The notes beneath the pieces are model-generated. The model saw only the letters and a program-made list of their open reading frames with translations, was not told the DNA's origin and did not search any database. The position numbers were made by a program, and so were the translations under genes. Positions 43,001-51,669 of a DNA stretch of 64,000 bases are shown here, one piece after another (position 1 is the stretch's first letter; each line of letters starts with the position of its first letter). Location of the stretch: NCBI RefSeq assembly GCF_027359925.1, contig NZ_CP114769.1, positions 79,070-143,069 of the forward strand, given 5' to 3'. The DNA is from Hymenobacter canadensis (GTDB lineage Bacteria; Bacteroidota; Bacteroidia; Cytophagales; Hymenobacteraceae).

Positions 43001-43652
43001 TGCCCACGTACGACCAGCGCAGGTAGAGCGTGCCGCCGTCGGCCAGGTTCAGCGCGCTCAGCGTCGCGGCCTTGCTGAGGCTGGCGGGCGGGTTGAGCAC
43101 GGCAACGGCCGCGTCAGCCGCGTAGCTCTGCGAGCCGTCGGCCACCAGCGACCAGGTGCTGCCGTCGGGGCTGGCGTAGAACTGCCAGTCGAAGGCGCGG
43201 GTGCCGGCGCGGTACTTCTCAATATCGAAGGCCACGCCCAGGTCGGTGAGCGTCTGGCCCGTGCTGTTGCGCACGGCCAGCAGGATGCTGCGCGGGGAGC
43301 TGTAGCTGCCGGAGGACAGGAAGCCCAGGGCCCGGTCGGTGGCCGCGGCCGTGACGCCGGGCGCGAAGTTGTAGGCCCCGCCCGAGGAGGAGCCGCTTAG
43401 CGCGCCGGTGCCGGAGGTGCCGCCGGCCTGGGTGGTGGCGCTGTTGTTGGCCGCGTTGCCGTAGACGGGGCTGGAGCCGCCAGCCAGCTGGAAGCCGGCG
43501 GGCAGGGCAGCCGTGGCGCTGGCGGCCAGGGCGCTGAAGTCCTGGGTGACGGCGGCCGGGCCGGTAAGCTGCAGCTGGGCGCGGGCGCCCAGACTCAGCA
43601 GCAGCAGCAGGGCCGTGAGCAGGCGGGAAAACGAGGTATAGGAACGAGCCAT
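40041..43652 (-). CDS. Large type IX secretion cargo protein
   Basis: The start chosen is MARSYTSFSRLLTALLLLLSLGARAQ, a signal peptide; the open frame upstream to 43832 is GC-rich noise. The 1203-residue protein ends in a Por-type sorting domain (LTVAPNPADPARPVTLLL ... LPAGTYVLRVTGPGSQPLHTRLVLVR). In between are Ig/FN3-like repeats (AGGTVLDEGGRPVTARGVVY ... TTYYVRAYATNAQGTSYGE) and a lectin-like region (LLADNFDYPAGDRL...). No catalytic domain was recognised. It is exported by T9SS and probably surface-bound or released. The upstream neighbour, 79 bases away, is a secreted nuclease. Confidence 0.8.
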   Translation of the reverse strand: MARSYTSFSRLLTALLLLLSLGARAQLQLTGPAAVTQDFSALAASATAALPAGFQLAGGSSPVYGNAANNSATTQAGGTSGTGALSGSSSGGAYNFAPGVTAAATDRALGFLSSGSYSSPRSILLAVRNSTGQTLTDLGVAFDIEKYRAGTRAFDWQFYASPDGSTWSLVADGSQSYAADAAVAVLNPPASLSKAATLSALNLADGGTLYLRWSYVGSGGSTNAQALGLDNLVLTPTLSGTPAPAAITTGPITGSPFCAAGSGAAVAVPFTLTGGLTGTFAAQLSDAAGAFSADLNQNLIGSGTASPLAATIPAGTAAGTGYRIRVVQASSATTGSPNGANLTVTTAPATNSVTLAPAAAQSLATNGTGAAITATPAAPSSFTWLYSTSSDGPFTTAISGATAASYTPRGADFGGAGTYYLVARATSTCGSVAGTSAPVTLTVTTPTPSVTATPSPVPDFGSVPVGTPSAGRPVTLSGRNLGGDVTLTPPAGFQLRTGTTAFSCAALTLPVSGGSLTATVEVRFVPEAAQAYSGVITLTSPDAALLDGIAVSGTGVAPAYPPSLSTAAVSAVTSTTATAGGTVLDEGGRPVTARGVVYALTEAPTTQDDFTQDGTGTGSFSSALTGLAPGTTYYVRAYATNAQGTSYGEQRTFTTGAVVLAAEPTQGSTLTATAVAPTSVTLAISGGDGAKKLLLVTPGPALSFQPADGTTYLANTVFGQGDQPAPGVYVVGAAATASVTVTGLAASTEYTYTVFDYNDDNTSGAENYLLTPAGELTLSTPAPPAGLLLADNFDYPAGDRLTAHGWTAHSAPGTNAILVSTPGLSYGGYDADAANRPAAAAAAATLAASGEDVSRTFPSQGAGTAVYASLLVSVNAVTTADYFFHLGPDPLSTTFRGRLYVRPAATAGKIQFGVSGSGTTTQYAPAEYDLKQTYLLTVRYVFGPSGTETRLYVNPGGQTEPATADATSTEAASSAPANLGSVALRQSANTTQLLVDGLRVATSYSAARAFSAAPLPVTLTAFSARRTDAGVELQWATAQELNARTYHVERSVDGRTFTRVAAQPAAGTTTQARRYAVLDASAPARQLYYRLAQEDTDGTLHYSSVVSVAAGLGTPAAALTVAPNPADPARPVTLLLTGRAGQALTLQLLDNAGRLHHTQALRPLTDAEQMPLTLPATLPAGTYVLRVTGPGSQPLHTRLVLVR

Positions 43653-43731
43653 AAGGCAGGGAAAGTCAGGGAAAGGGGGAAAAACCGAAATGCGCCCCGG
43701 GCCGGGGGGCCGGGGGCAGGGCCGCAGCCGC

Positions 43732-45045
43732 CTAGTTGGTGGGGCCGCTGTCGACCTGAGCCTCCACCACCTGCTGCACGCTGGTGGGCAGGGCCGAGAG
43801 CAGGTCGAGGCCGGTGGCGGCCTCAATGGCATCGACGCTGGTGCGGTACTGGCCCCAGCCCCGGACCATGCCGTTGTCGTTGGGCGTGTCGATGGCGATG
43901 ATGCGGGTGGCGGCCGAGACGCGGCTCACGTCGTTGGTGCCCCGGGGCAGCACCACGATAACCTTCCACACGCGGCGGGGCACCTGCACGCGGCCCTGGT
44001 CGAGGGTTTCGGCGTAGCCGGCCGAGCCGGTGCCGCCCTTGCCGTAGGCGCCCATGATGATGTAGAGCTCATTGCCGGCATCCACCAGCGTGCGGCCGTA
44101 GTTCTCCAGGTCGGCCCAGCTCTGCTGGTTGTTGTTGGGGGCCTGGGGAATCATGTTGGTCATCAGGAAAGTAGCCGAGTTGTCGGCCACGGTGCTGGTG
44201 CGGTCGGCCGAGGGGCAGTTGTGGCCCCGGTCGAAGCCCGAGCCCGAGTAGCTGCCGCTGCCCACCTGGTACCAGCCGGCGGGCAGGGTGGGGTCGGCGC
44301 GGAAGTCGTTCTGGCGGGAGGCCGAGCCGATCCACACGGGGGCCAGGTACCAGCTCACCCAGTTGGGCGTGCCCCGGTCGCGGTGGTAGGACAGCGCGTA
44401 CTGCGCCTTTTCCAGCAGGTAGTTGGTGGGCATGCTGACCTCGGCGGTGGCCCCGCTGGGGTTGCCCATGGTCAGGTGCTGGTTGTCGCCGGCCACCGGG
44501 GGCGGCGGGGCCGTGGTGGTGAAGGCCGTGACGGTGAAGTTGTCGAGGTTGAGGCGGGCGCTGCCGCCGGTGACCTTGCGCAGCTGGAAGCGCAGGCCGC
44601 CGGGCACGTTGACCGGAAAGGAGGCGGTCTGCAGGCTGTAGGAGAATGCCACGACCGGCTGGCCGGCGCGCACCCAGGTGTCGCAGCCCTGGGTCTGGTA
44701 CCAGAGCTCGAAGGCGGCGGTGGCGTCGGTGCCGTAGGCGGCGTGCTGCACGCTGACGGTGCTGGCACCGTCGGGCAGGAAGAAGTCCATGGTCAGCGTG
44801 CCGGCCTGCTGCAGGCGGGCGGCCTGGGCGCCGGCGCGGTGGTCCTGAGCGTCGGTGCCGAGCAGGGCGTCGTCGAAAATCCAGGAGCCGGTGCTCAGCG
44901 TGACGGGTGCCGCCGGGTAGGTGGGCTTGGTGCCGGAATCAAAGGATTCCGTGGTGGTCTGGGCCCAGGCGGTGGGGGCCAGCAGGCACAGCAGGGCCAG
45001 CAGCAGCCCCGTACGGGGGCGCCGGCCAGTTAAGTAAACGGGCAT
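43732..45045 (-). CDS. Secreted NUC1-type DNA/RNA endonuclease
   Basis: The start is MPVYLTGRRPRTGLLLALLCLLAPTAWAQ (signal peptide). The first 180 residues form a beta-sandwich (NLDNFTVTAF). The C-terminal half is the beta-beta-alpha-metal endonuclease domain with the DRGH motif (GFDRGHNCPSADR, near residue 272) and the metal-binding Asn segment (FLMTNMIPQAPNNNQQSWADLE). It degrades nucleic acids without sequence preference outside the cell. No C-terminal sorting domain is evident. It lies 79 bases upstream of the T9SS cargo gene, in the same direction. Confidence 0.88.
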   Translation of the reverse strand: MPVYLTGRRPRTGLLLALLCLLAPTAWAQTTTESFDSGTKPTYPAAPVTLSTGSWIFDDALLGTDAQDHRAGAQAARLQQAGTLTMDFFLPDGASTVSVQHAAYGTDATAAFELWYQTQGCDTWVRAGQPVVAFSYSLQTASFPVNVPGGLRFQLRKVTGGSARLNLDNFTVTAFTTTAPPPPVAGDNQHLTMGNPSGATAEVSMPTNYLLEKAQYALSYHRDRGTPNWVSWYLAPVWIGSASRQNDFRADPTLPAGWYQVGSGSYSGSGFDRGHNCPSADRTSTVADNSATFLMTNMIPQAPNNNQQSWADLENYGRTLVDAGNELYIIMGAYGKGGTGSAGYAETLDQGRVQVPRRVWKVIVVLPRGTNDVSRVSAATRIIAIDTPNDNGMVRGWGQYRTSVDAIEAATGLDLLSALPTSVQQVVEAQVDSGPTN

Positions 45046-45277
45046 TAAACGAAGCGGTAAAGGTGTGTGTGCAAGCGGGTGGGGTGGGCGCGGAAAATCT
45101 TGCAAAGCTACCCCTGCCGCCTGGCACTACTGGCACCACCTCTGCATTCATAACAGAACGGACACATGGCCAGGGTGAGGCCGACCGGTTGGGGCCGCAA
45201 AGCTTTGAGGCGTTACCGGGCACCGTAGCGGAGCGACAAGCAGCTGCATCCCGCCCGGCCATGCCACCGATAAAGCA

Positions 45278-45302
45278 AACGGCTACCCGATGGGTAGCCG
45301 TT
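45278..45302. terminator. Hairpin near the 3' side of the small Cys-rich gene
   Basis: AACGGCTACCC and GGGTAGCCGTT pair perfectly around GAT. The rest of 45106-45407 holds nothing recognised. Confidence 0.5.
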
Positions 45303-45407
45303 ACGGCTGCCGGGCAGCCACCTGGGAAAGGCCCGTCGTCGGTGCTTTACTTAGGCCGCCGGCTGCCATGCGGCATTGCGGGAGGGGCTGTGCCGCAACA
45401 GGGCCGG

Positions 45408-45656
45408 TTAAAAGCACTTCAGGCAGGCCCGCTTGCCGAGCTCCTCCGCCGCGGTGGTGGACATGCTCTGCACCTCGTGGTTGCACCGGTTCAGGCCGGA
45501 GCACTCGTTGGTGGCGTGGTACGCAACGGAGCCCTTGCTCATGCACACGTAAACCGCTGCGGTGGTGGTGCGGTGGGCGGCCGGGACGGCTGGCTGGGTG
45601 GGCAGGGACGCGCTGGTCAGAAAAAGGGAGCCGGCCAGGAGTAATGCTTTGAACAT
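45408..45656 (-). CDS. Small secreted Cys-rich protein
   Basis: The 82-residue protein has a signal peptide (MFKALLLAGSLFLTSASLP). The mature part has six Cys and one His in a spaced pattern (VYVCMSKGSVAYHATNEC, GLNRCNHEVQS, GKRACLKCF). This resembles small Bacteroidota periplasmic proteins with a YH...C-x-L...C...A...C-x-x-C layout, possibly metal- or disulphide-stabilised. Function unknown. Confidence 0.65.
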   Translation of the reverse strand: MFKALLLAGSLFLTSASLPTQPAVPAAHRTTTAAVYVCMSKGSVAYHATNECSGLNRCNHEVQSMSTTAAEELGKRACLKCF

Positions 45657-46097
45657 AGAGGGGGAAACAGGTAGGGTAAGGTTTTGCTCCTGAAATATAC
45701 TGCTACAACTGCAACACCTTCAACTGCGCTGGTCAGCCAACAACCAGCATGTCCTCAAACCGGGTGGGGTGGGCCTGTGCCCGAAACGGTGTCACAGGCC
45801 AGCTAATGGTGTCTATGGACAGGGCGGGATAGCAAGGAGCGAGATACGCGCTGCTCTCGTGCCGAAGCCTCTGATGCGTTGGGCGAGCTGTCAGCGTTAC
45901 CAGTCCACCCACTCTCTACTCAGGTCATAGCCTGATGCAAAGCAGCTAATCACACGATTGACAGCTTTTAAGCGCAGAAAGTCACGATTATCAGGGTATT
46001 TTTAAGCACTGCCTTTGCTAAGCTCCTAGCCGTGCGGAGAGCGTTAGCGCTCAAGTGAGCGCTTCAGTGTTGAGTAAATCCCCTTCAAGCAGACTTC
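45657..46097. other. Intergenic stretch, nothing recognised
   Basis: No supported gene or RNA in about 440 bases. The right part presumably holds the promoter of the restriction-type gene that starts at 46098. Confidence 0.4.
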
Positions 46098-46138
46098 ATG
46101 CTACCTGTTGACTACTCCCGTCACTTGCCAAAAGCTAG

Positions 46139-46984
46139 AGCCTGTTATGGACTAGTGGCGCGAAAAACGCCTTTTGCCAGCAAGAGTGTCGCGAAGGCCA
46201 GGAAATGAAACTGTTGCATGGTCAGGGCCAGGCGTTCGTAGTCGCGGGCCAAGCGTCGGAAGCGAGCGGCCCAGCCGAAGCTGCGCTCGACGACCCAGCG
46301 GCGGGGCAACAGCACAAAGCCGGTTTGTCCGGCTGGCTTGGCAATAACCCGTAAGTCAATATCGTGCACGGCAGCGGCGTATTCGGCTGCCTCGCCCGTG
46401 TAGCCCTGATCCACATACGCCACCTGTACCTTTTGGCCCGTGACCTGCTGCACTCGCTGGCAGAGCGCCTCCACCTGCCCGCGGTCGGATTCGTTGGCCG
46501 GCGTGACGACGGCGGCCAGCAGGTGGCCCAGCGTGTCGACGGCCACGTGCACCTTGCTGCCCTTGCGCCGCTTGGCCCCGTCGTAACCGGCGCGGGCCCC
46601 GCTTTCGGGTGTGCTCTGCACCGTGCGCGAGTCCAGAATCACGGCCGTGGGCTCGGCCTCGCGGCCGGCCAGCACCCGTGCCAGTTCGCGCAAATCGGCC
46701 ATCATGTGCTCAAAACAGCGGTTATCCCGCCATCGGGCCCATTGTTGATACACGGCGGCCCAGGGCGGCAAGTCGTGGGGCAGGTAACGCCAGCCGCAGC
46801 CAGTTTTGACCAGGTAACGCAGGGCGTTGAACACATCGCGCAGCGCATGCTCGCGTTGCGGCGCCTCTTCCCGCACCAGGGCCAAATAGGGTGCTACAAA
46901 CATCCATTCTGTATCCGATACGTCGCTGGGGTATCCGCTTTGCTGTGCCATACCCCAAATTACGCTACCAGTGCATAACAGGCT
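46139..46984 (-). mobile_element. IS5-family element, copy 2
   Basis: The 846 bp match copy 1 in ends and encoded protein, with CTAG duplicated at 46135-46138 and 46985-46988. The insertion lies after codon 13 of the restriction-type gene. Confidence 0.9.
46145..46951 (-). CDS. IS5-family transposase (copy 2)
   Basis: The 268-residue protein is identical to the enzyme of copy 1 at 6043, with the same DDE motifs and an uninterrupted frame. This copy can supply transposase for both. Confidence 0.92.
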   Translation of the reverse strand: MAQQSGYPSDVSDTEWMFVAPYLALVREEAPQREHALRDVFNALRYLVKTGCGWRYLPHDLPPWAAVYQQWARWRDNRCFEHMMADLRELARVLAGREAEPTAVILDSRTVQSTPESGARAGYDGAKRRKGSKVHVAVDTLGHLLAAVVTPANESDRGQVEALCQRVQQVTGQKVQVAYVDQGYTGEAAEYAAAVHDIDLRVIAKPAGQTGFVLLPRRWVVERSFGWAARFRRLARDYERLALTMQQFHFLAFATLLLAKGVFRATSP

Positions 46985-48390
46985 CTAGATACAAGAGAAA
47001 CGGCTTGGACTGCTTCTTATGCGCTTGCCGGAGAAAGCTCATTATCTCGACTCCCGAGGAAGCAGTTAGGCAAGCCTTTATCACTTACTTAACCGCTGAC
47101 TTAGGTGTACCCAGCGAGCTTATCGAGGCTGAGGTACCAATGAGCTATTACGAGAAGGCACAGAGCGGGCGAGCGGACATAGTGGTGAGTGACGCCACAG
47201 GTAATGCAAGACTATTAGTAGAATGTAAAGCAGCCAGCATCTTCTTATCAGATGCCGCAGTGCAGCAAGCTCAGCGCTATAACGCAGTGATCAAAGCCCG
47301 GATCATCGTCATTACGAACAGCGTAGTGACTTACGCCTTTGAGAGCACTGCGGACGGAGAGCTGCTGCCTTTAGCCCATCTTGTGCCTTACAGTGAACTG
47401 ATCGGAGACGACCCATTACCGCATCAGCTTCCTGAGCCTTGGTCATACGACCGGCTGGACGTCTCCAAGCCCATTCCGGACGCTGTAATCGCGCACAGTA
47501 TTCAACAGGGCTACATCGGGGAGGATACCAGCCCCGCCCTGTACCCCCTCATCTTTAACCTGATGGATTGGATGTTTGATGCCGATGACAGAGTCGAGCC
47601 GCAATCGCTCGATCATATTTCCCTAGTTGAGGACTGTGGCATTCGTAGCGCTGAGTTTGGCAACGCTGGGGGAGGAACCATTGGAATGGACTACCGGTAT
47701 TTCTTGATTAGCGACAGCAAGCTCGATAACCAAATAGTCTCCTTAACCATCGCAGGCATTGCCAAAACAGTCGATGACCCGCACTGGAAGAATCGAACAG
47801 CAGGCACCATCTTGGCCGTTGCCATCGACGATTTTCAGAGGAGTCATATGTCGCTGGAGCTTCGCTTGGATAAATATGTCAGTCTGGAGGCAAACAAAGC
47901 CATTATCTGGCACGATGGCACGCTGACGGTAGGCAAGCTTGGCAGTGTTAGGCGACAGCTGCTGCTCGACTATATCTTTGAGAGAGCGCCTCACCTATCA
48001 GATGACCATGGAGCCCTGGTCTTAGGCGAGCTCGATCTAACCCAGGAGATCAGATCGCAGCAAGCTGCTCTCCTCACTTTTCTGGATAACTTACTCTTGT
48101 ATGCCGTCTTGCGAGATGAGTTTCGGGATATTCTGCGAAGCAGCCTCCGCTAATCGACTGCCTTAGCCTTAAGGCTGCTCTTGCCGCTCAAGACATCCTA
48201 CGTCTGTCTGCTTGTTACAAGCAGATAGTCCTTATTGAGCTAAACGTCAGCTAAAATGCCGATGCTGCCGTGTCGGCGGGCAAGCAGCCGGATATCAAGA
48301 GCACCAGGTATGACTTTTGACCGAGCTCTCCGCTAAGCTCAGCGCTGTCACGACAAGCGCGAAGGCCTTCTTACCAGCCAGATCGGCTTC

Positions 48391-50958
48391 TCATCGCTCC
48401 AGCTGCGGAGATCTCTCCTTGCCTTCCTGACTACGGTGGGACGCGGCCTGCCGCTCGGCCCGGTCGCGACCATGCTCAATCACGTGGCTACCGGGATGCA
48501 GAGCCACGGCGTCGAGCGTTTGGCTCACCTGCGCTATTTCAGGCTGGTCGGTACGGTACGATACCTTTATTTCGGAGTGTCGGGTGCCTTCGGCATCCAC
48601 GGTGCTCTGTAGCTCGCTGGTCTTGGCCCCGCTGCTGGCAATGGCCGCTTGTACGGCCTCGGCCTGGCCTCGCTCGCCTGGTGAAATAGCCAGCTCATCC
48701 ACTCGGATAATTACTTGTTTCTCGTTACCTAGGGTTTCCGGGTTTACTGCCTGGGGCTCGACTGCTTGAACTGCAGCACCAGGTTTGGCGGCCACGTCCA
48801 GACTACGGTCCCGGGTATGAGGCTGGATCGATGCGGCCTCGGCGGCCATCTGGCGGGCAGCGCGGTCTGCATCGGGCTCGACGACGCTTACGCCGGCATA
48901 TTGCTCCTTACCAGCTGCGGCGCGGGCATTGGTGTTGGTCACAATGGCGTGAATGATGGCAATATCCGATTGGTCGTTACGGTAGCTCATGTCAAACTCG
49001 GCTCGCCGCATGCCCCGCTCGTCCATTGTACTGCGGATGTCGCTGGTCCGCATGGAATAGCCGGAGTTATCCAGAATGGCTTTCCAGGCCTCGGCGCGGC
49101 CGGTCGTGTTGGGCTCCAGTTCATCAATCTGCCAGGTCGCTGATTTCTGCTCCGTGGGCGTAGCAGCAGACAAGCTGGTTGCCGCAGCCGATTTGACGTA
49201 GCGGGCCCGGTCGCGCAGCTCCTCACGCTCGTCTTCATCGACTCTGCGGCCGGCGGGTGGCGGGTTGTCGTCGATGTACTCTTTCAGCAATACCAGCCCG
49301 GCATCCTTGGCGTGCACAAACTGGGCGGTGTGCTCCGCCGCTTCCTGCTCGGTGCGGTAGGAGCGGGTGGGTCGATCACCCTCGGCTGTTGCCGCTCCCG
49401 GCACGGCTTGATGGAAGTGGTTAACGTGCCGCTCCTGCGGTGCCTCCGGGCTATTCTCCCGCTCCCGCTGGGCTTGTCGCGCTAAGGCCCGCTGCTCCTG
49501 CGCTAGGCGCTGGGCCTCAGCCAGCCGCTGCTGGCGCTCTGATTCGCGTTGCGATTCTTCGCGCTGGGCGGCGTCCCGAATCTGCTCGGCGCTCAGTCCC
49601 TGGTTAACATATTCCAGCTCCTTATTGAAGTCCTTGGCCAGCGGGTAGTCCACGCGCAGAAAGCTTTCGTGCTGGCGCTCGGCCTCGCCACGCCGCTGCT
49701 CGCGCTGCCGGTACAGCTCCTGAGCCACGACCTCCAGCTGGGCCGTGTCAGCGCGGGCCACGGTCAGGCGCACGATGGTGGCCTGCTCGGTACTGCGCTG
49801 CACTTCTACGCCCAGCGAAGGACCGTCCTGTTGCGTCTGGTTGATTTTCTCTACTCGCTCGCTGAGCTGCTGCACCTGGCCCGCACCCTGCTCGGCCGAC
49901 TCGTGATGAAAGGTCACCTTCAGGCTGATATGATACTTATCGCTGGTGGCGTGCCACTCCACTGGCCGCCCAGCTTCGCGGTAGGCTTCCTGTTCAGCGA
50001 CGGGCACCAGCGGGCGGGCAGGCTGCAGCTCATTGAGGTAGTTGATATTGAACTGCCGGCCACCGGCGTCGCGGTCATTGGCCAGCACCACCTGCTGGGG
50101 CTGCTGCTTGTCGATGACGCGCTGAATTAGGGCCACCTGGGCCTCGGTGGGCGTGCCGCTGGTAGCAATGTAGAGCGTGTTTTGGGAGTCCTGCCCGTGC
50201 TTGAGCTGAAAGTGGGACAGCGAGTCAATGGCCGACTCGCTCACCACTAAGCGCGCCACCGGCGTGTCCTTGCCGTCGGTGGGGTGTGACACCCAGATGC
50301 CGTTTTTAGGCAGCGGCAGCAGGCTTTTGTAGTGCTCGTTTTTCTGCTCGACGCTGGCCAGCCCGTGCTCATTATAGAGTGGGAAGGCCGTGTTCCGGTG
50401 CTCGTTCTGCTGCGCAGTGAAAATGCGTCCTTGGAAAGCCGGACTGTCGAGCGTGGCATCCATGATGCCGCGCCCATGCAGGTAGCTGCGGTCGGTGAGC
50501 TCCTTTTTGACGCCCAGGACCTCGGAAATCAGGCGCGTGCGGCGCTCTTCCTCAGCCTGCCGCGCTTGTTCCGGGTCGCCCACAGGCAGGCTGCTTAGGC
50601 GGCCGGTATCGGGCGGGGTGGCGTACACCCGGGCCGGGGCCGGCGCGCCGTCGAGGTATTCGCGCAGCTGCTGGCGCACCTGGCCCAGGTTGAGGCCGTG
50701 GCCGTCGCCGCCCCGGGTCTTGGCAAAGTCGATGATGGAGCCTGCGTCGCGGTCGTCGCCAGTATTCAAATATACCTGGTGGCCCTCGGTCTTGCGGGTG
50801 ACAATGACGTGCTCGTCGTCCTTGACCAGGTGGTGCCAGTCGCCGCGGCGGCTTTCCTTCTTGATGGAGTAGCCCTGGCGCTGGGCGTAGTCAACCAGGT
50901 CAATGTCGCGCTTGAAGCGGTCGAGCTCAGTGGGGTCGTTTTCCCGGGGTGCGTTCAT
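48391..50958 (-). CDS. DUF3991/Toprim primase-like protein of a conjugative element
   Basis: The 855-residue protein has an N-terminal DUF3991-type domain (LVDYAQRQGYSIKKESRRGD ... GSIIDFAKTRGGDG). A Toprim domain follows (about 230-320): LVVSESAIDSLSHF with the conserved Glu and VVLANDRDAGG with the D-x-D. The C-terminal half is long and charged (Gln/Arg-rich coiled coil, about 420-520), followed by two similar repeats (EQKSATWQIDELEPNTTGRAEAWKAIL / VIIRVDELAISPGERGQAEAVQAAIA). Such proteins accompany Bacteroidota conjugative elements, probably priming the transferred strand. It is transcribed away from the tra operon. Confidence 0.78.
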   Translation of the reverse strand: MNAPRENDPTELDRFKRDIDLVDYAQRQGYSIKKESRRGDWHHLVKDDEHVIVTRKTEGHQVYLNTGDDRDAGSIIDFAKTRGGDGHGLNLGQVRQQLREYLDGAPAPARVYATPPDTGRLSSLPVGDPEQARQAEEERRTRLISEVLGVKKELTDRSYLHGRGIMDATLDSPAFQGRIFTAQQNEHRNTAFPLYNEHGLASVEQKNEHYKSLLPLPKNGIWVSHPTDGKDTPVARLVVSESAIDSLSHFQLKHGQDSQNTLYIATSGTPTEAQVALIQRVIDKQQPQQVVLANDRDAGGRQFNINYLNELQPARPLVPVAEQEAYREAGRPVEWHATSDKYHISLKVTFHHESAEQGAGQVQQLSERVEKINQTQQDGPSLGVEVQRSTEQATIVRLTVARADTAQLEVVAQELYRQREQRRGEAERQHESFLRVDYPLAKDFNKELEYVNQGLSAEQIRDAAQREESQRESERQQRLAEAQRLAQEQRALARQAQRERENSPEAPQERHVNHFHQAVPGAATAEGDRPTRSYRTEQEAAEHTAQFVHAKDAGLVLLKEYIDDNPPPAGRRVDEDEREELRDRARYVKSAAATSLSAATPTEQKSATWQIDELEPNTTGRAEAWKAILDNSGYSMRTSDIRSTMDERGMRRAEFDMSYRNDQSDIAIIHAIVTNTNARAAAGKEQYAGVSVVEPDADRAARQMAAEAASIQPHTRDRSLDVAAKPGAAVQAVEPQAVNPETLGNEKQVIIRVDELAISPGERGQAEAVQAAIASSGAKTSELQSTVDAEGTRHSEIKVSYRTDQPEIAQVSQTLDAVALHPGSHVIEHGRDRAERQAASHRSQEGKERSPQLER

Positions 50959-51035
50959 GAGGTGGGGGAGTGAAGCCGGACAGCTCCACTTACCCCGGCA
51001 CCCAGACGGGCCCCAAGCAGGAAAGCTATCTGGGG

Positions 51036-51422
51036 TTAGGTTGTGGGCGGCGGGCTACTAGCCCGCTGCGCGGCCGCGTCAAAGAAGACCAGCTGGCCGT
51101 GGAATTGGGCTAATAGCTCGGCGCTGCCGAACACGTACTGGTTGGCGCCGCTACCGATGTCGATGCGCACGATCTCCGTGGGCACGCCCAGCGCGCGCAG
51201 CACCTTTTGCACGAGGCGCGGCTCGTCGCGCTTGAGCTTGCCATTCTTCAGGTTGACAACGTTCGTATAGGTCAGACCATGCTGAGCACAAAAAGCGGTT
51301 AGATCACCCTGCGGCAGGGCTTTAAGACGAAACTGCACGTAGCGCAGACACTCGCTGTAGGGCGCGGACAGGCTAAGGTCAGGAAACCCCAATGGGGTGG
51401 CTGGGTGGTCAGATGACGACAT
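51036..51422 (-). CDS. Hypothetical protein, possible DNA-binding (128 aa)
   Basis: The middle part (QGDLTAFCAQHGLTYTNVVN then LKNGKLKRDEPRLVQKVLRAL) looks like a helix-turn-helix. The C-terminus is unrelated and Ala/Pro-rich. Divergent from the tra operon and 78 bases after the DNA primase-like gene's start region, so it could regulate either. Family not recognised. Confidence 0.5.
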   Translation of the reverse strand: MSSSDHPATPLGFPDLSLSAPYSECLRYVQFRLKALPQGDLTAFCAQHGLTYTNVVNLKNGKLKRDEPRLVQKVLRALGVPTEIVRIDIGSGANQYVFGSAELLAQFHGQLVFFDAAAQRASSPPPTT

Positions 51423-51669
51423 GCGAAGAGGTGTGCTGCCGGGGCAGTAGAGGCTAAAAAATCGGAGCGATACTCCAAAGGACGTAAACCACGGCTACAA
51501 GATGCCATGCCCTTTGGGAAAAACTCAAATCTTCTATTTACTACCGCCCGCGTGGTTGCCGCTGGTACCACTCCGCTTCGTTGGTATGAGCTTCATACGA
51601 CCAAGTAATTTTTAGGTTTTTACTAACTTTTAACTAACAATCATTGACTGCCTGCCGTAAGGGCTGGGT

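Larger units (their letters stand above)
46098..48153 (+). pseudogene. Type I restriction HsdR-N-like PD-(D/E)XK gene interrupted by IS5
   Basis: ATG at 46098 opens MLPVDYSRHLPKA, which meets the IS5 at 46139. After the element and one CTAG copy the same frame resumes (RYKRNGLDCFLCACRRKLI, then STPEEAVRQAFITYL). Removing the 846-bp IS and one CTAG restores a continuous protein of about 400 residues. The nuclease motif is kept (GRADIVVSDATGNARLLVEC then KAAS: Asp...Glu-x-Lys). Homologous N-terminal domains occur in type I restriction subunits and in stand-alone nucleases. No ATG between 46985 and the domain start offers a natural restart, so the gene is probably inactivated. Confidence 0.7.

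Noticed and set aside
43690..45033. 447-codon plus-strand open frame
   Set aside because: Antisense to the NUC1 nuclease, whose DRGH motif and signal peptide are clear.
6033..46988. Composite transposon formed by the two IS5 copies
   Set aside because: Each copy has its own CTAG duplication on both sides, which indicates separate insertions; a composite would show the duplication only at the outer ends.
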